Assembly: GCA_000634515.1 (NCBI GenBank)
Contig: JFNU01000004.1
Span: forward strand, 212,092 to 276,091
Direction of reading: 5' to 3'
DNA from: Prochlorococcus sp. scB245a_520K10
GTDB lineage: Bacteria; Cyanobacteriota; Cyanobacteriia; PCC-6307; Cyanobiaceae
DNA: 64,000 nt
Shown: positions 61,795-64,000 of the stretch, in pieces
Layout: each line of letters begins with the position of its first letter
Numbering within the stretch: the first letter of the stretch is position 1
Program-made: the position numbers and the translations under genes
Notes under the pieces: model-generated
Seen by the model: the letters and a program-made list of their open reading frames with translations, nothing else
What the model was told of the DNA's origin: nothing
Databases searched by the model: none

Positions 61795-62814
61795 TTGATG
61801 AATTATATAAAAGTTAAAGGGCTCTCAAAATCTTATTCAGATATCAAGGCATTAAAAAATTTATCGATGGAAATTGAAGCTGGAACATTATTCGGAATAC
61901 TAGGTCCAAATGGTGCTGGCAAATCAACACTAATAAAAATACTCGCTACTTTAATAGAGCCTGATAGTGGAGAAGTTTTTATAAATAATATTAATCTGAT
62001 AAAAAACTCAAGGAAAATTAGAGAATTAATTGGTTATGTTGCTCAAGACATTGCACTTGATAAAATATTAACTGGACGAGAGCTTTTGGATTTTCAATCA
62101 GATTTATATCACATCAACAAAAACAAAAAATTTGAAAGGATAAAGAAATTAATAGATCAATTAGAAATGAACGATTGGATTGATCGTAAGTGCGGAACTT
62201 ATTCAGGGGGAATGAAAAGAAGAATAGATCTGGCAGCTGGACTTTTACATTTACCCCAAGTATTAATACTGGATGAACCTACAGTTGGTTTAGATATTGA
62301 AAGTAGAAATATTATATGGCAACTTTTGAAAGATTTGAGAAATAATGGAATGACTATTATTTTAAGTAGTCACTATCTTGATGAAATAGATAAATTGGCA
62401 GATAGATTAGTGATAATTGATGATGGAAGAGTTATAGCACAAGGGGCTCCTGCAGAACTCAAAAATAAATTAGGAGGAAATAGAGTAACTTTGAAAGTAA
62501 GAGAATTTAGTAATCAGGAAGAAGCAAAAAATATATGTCAAATTTTATATTCAATAGATGGTATTAGTCAGATTATAATAAATGAAGCCCAAGGTTTCTC
62601 AATAAATTTTGTAGCAGATAAGGAAAAAGATTTACTTACGAAGCTAAAAGTGGAATTGGCCTTCTCAAAGTTTGAAATTTTTTCTCTTACCCAAAGTCAG
62701 CCAAGCTTGGATGATGTATATCTTCAGGCAACCGGGAAAACATTATTAGATGCCGAAATTTCTATGGCAGGGAAAAGGGACCTTAAAAAAGAGTCAAAGC
62801 AATCAATGCGATAA
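61795..62814 (+). CDS. ABC transporter ATP-binding protein (DrrA-like)
   Basis: Walker A GPNGAGKST, YSGGMKRRIDLAAGLLHLPQVLILDEPTVGLD. Confidence 0.95.
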   Translation: MMNYIKVKGLSKSYSDIKALKNLSMEIEAGTLFGILGPNGAGKSTLIKILATLIEPDSGEVFINNINLIKNSRKIRELIGYVAQDIALDKILTGRELLDFQSDLYHINKNKKFERIKKLIDQLEMNDWIDRKCGTYSGGMKRRIDLAAGLLHLPQVLILDEPTVGLDIESRNIIWQLLKDLRNNGMTIILSSHYLDEIDKLADRLVIIDDGRVIAQGAPAELKNKLGGNRVTLKVREFSNQEEAKNICQILYSIDGISQIIINEAQGFSINFVADKEKDLLTKLKVELAFSKFEIFSLTQSQPSLDDVYLQATGKTLLDAEISMAGKRDLKKESKQSMR

Positions 62815-62862
62815 AAAAACTTTTGGTTAACTAACTATAATGAAAATTAATTACTGCTAATT

Positions 62863-63687
62863 ATGGAATTACAACAGTATAATTTATTTTTTTTATATCA
62901 AGAAACATTTGCCTTAACAAAGAGATTATTTATTCAATTAAAAAGAAGACCATCAACTCTTTTAGCTGGTATATTACAACCCATAATTTGGCTTTTTTTA
63001 TTTGGGGCATTATTCTCTAAAGCTCCTGAAGGTTTTTTACCAGGAGTTGATTCTTATGGGAATTTTTTAGGAGCGGGACTTATTGTTTTTACTGCTTTTA
63101 GCGGAGCCCTAAACTCTGGCCTTCCTTTAATGTTTGATAGAGAGTTTGGATTCCTTAATAGATTACTCGTGGCTCCTTTAACCAGTAGATTATCCATAGT
63201 TTTATCTTCTTTTTTTTACATAACAATCCTCAGCTTTGTTCAGAGTATTGTAATAATGGTTGTCTCATACATTTTGGGTTATGGATGGCCCAATTTATAT
63301 GGTCTAGGAATTGTTTTTACAACACTAATTCTATTAGTTCTTTTTGTGACATCAATAAGTTTATGTTTAGCGTTTGTTTTGCCCGGACATATTGAATTAA
63401 TAGCTCTTATATTTGTGATAAACTTACCTCTTCTTTTTGCAAGCACTGCTTTAGCTCCAATCTCTTTCATGCCAAATTGGCTTGGGTGGTTAGCTTCATT
63501 AAATCCATTAACTTTTGCGATTGAACCTATTAGGACTGCTTACACAGAAACTATGAATTTAGAATTAGTGGCTTTACATGCCCCATATGGTGATTTAACT
63601 TGTAAGAGTTGTATATCAATTTTATTTTCTTTAACAGTTTTTTCCTTGATTATCATAAGGCCTCTGTTAAATAGAAAGTTAAATTAA
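62863..63687 (+). CDS. ABC-2 type transporter permease (DrrB-like)
   Basis: RRPSTLLAGILQPIIWLFLFGALF; LNPLTFAIEPIRTAY. Confidence 0.93.
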   Translation: MELQQYNLFFLYQETFALTKRLFIQLKRRPSTLLAGILQPIIWLFLFGALFSKAPEGFLPGVDSYGNFLGAGLIVFTAFSGALNSGLPLMFDREFGFLNRLLVAPLTSRLSIVLSSFFYITILSFVQSIVIMVVSYILGYGWPNLYGLGIVFTTLILLVLFVTSISLCLAFVLPGHIELIALIFVINLPLLFASTALAPISFMPNWLGWLASLNPLTFAIEPIRTAYTETMNLELVALHAPYGDLTCKSCISILFSLTVFSLIIIRPLLNRKLN

Positions 63688-63694
63688 AAAATTT

Positions 63695-64000
63695 ATGCTT
63701 TTAAAAAATCATCTAATAGAAGTTTTTAAAAAAGCCTCTTCAGAAAATAATATTTTGCTTAAAGAAAATATTGTTCTTAAGTGGGTGCATAGATTTGGGA
63801 TTGATTCTTTAAATGATTTATTTATCCATGCCCCAGCTTTAGGGGAATATCAGCTTGAAGAAGAAAATCAAGAACAAACCACTTTAATAAATGAAGTAGA
63901 TGAAGAAGAAAATCAAGAACAAACCACTTTAATAGATGAAGTAGATGAAGAAGAAAATCAAGAACAAACCACTTTAATAGATGAAGTAGATGAAGAAGAA
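63695..64000 (+). CDS. hypothetical protein with acidic tandem repeats, truncated by the window end
   Basis: Translated by eye: MLLKNHLIEVFKKASSENNILLKENIVLKWVHRFGIDSLNDLFIHAPALGEYQL(EEENQEQTTLI[N/D]EVD)n; open to the edge. Confidence 0.75.
   Translation, partial: MLLKNHLIEVFKKASSENNILLKENIVLKWVHRFGIDSLNDLFIHAPALGEYQLEEENQEQTTLINEVDEEENQEQTTLIDEVDEEENQEQTTLIDEVDEEE
63857..64000 (+). repeat. 45-bp in-frame tandem repeat, at least 3 copies, continuing past the window
   Basis: GAAGAAGAAAATCAAGAACAAACCACTTTAATARATGAAGTAGAT at 63857, 63902, 63947 and partially at 63992. Confidence 0.95.

Overview
This 64 kb window is AT-rich and densely coding. Gene content and order look like a marine picocyanobacterial core genome: Prochlorococcus, probably a high-light-adapted clade. 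That taxon call comes from recognising the genes, not from a search. Most of the window is housekeeping: aroQ, miaE, cobI, der, pipX/pipY, sepF, proC, recO, deoC, lrtA/hpf, lipB, pdhC, queA, cysK, two Met-pathway PLP enzymes, rpsD, yidD, murE, mqo, lepA, rsmB, a class A PBP, chlG, hisF, menG/ubiE, a dciA-like gene, birA, ndhB, topA, cobT, ribE, cyAbrB, ctaCDE, ctaA/ctaB and ABC transporters. There are two tRNAs (Thr-GGT, Tyr-GTA). I saw no CRISPR, IS element or prophage. The best leads are: (1) two back-to-back candidate sRNAs at about 1240-1430, each ending in a terminator hairpin and sharing a 15-nt antisense match; (2) a four-gene operon of DUF393, TIGR03643/DUF2805, a DUF2256 zinc-finger micro-protein missing from the ORF track, and an FeS-BCP-type photolyase that appears to have lost its Fe-S cysteines; (3) a structured, unusually GC-rich leader upstream of a DUF4278 micro-protein; (4) a fungal-type cystathionine gamma-synthase paralog next to a normal one; (5) near-perfect coding tandem repeats (99 bp and 45 bp units) in two rapidly evolving proteins; (6) several unlisted micro-ORFs, one translationally coupled through ATGA.
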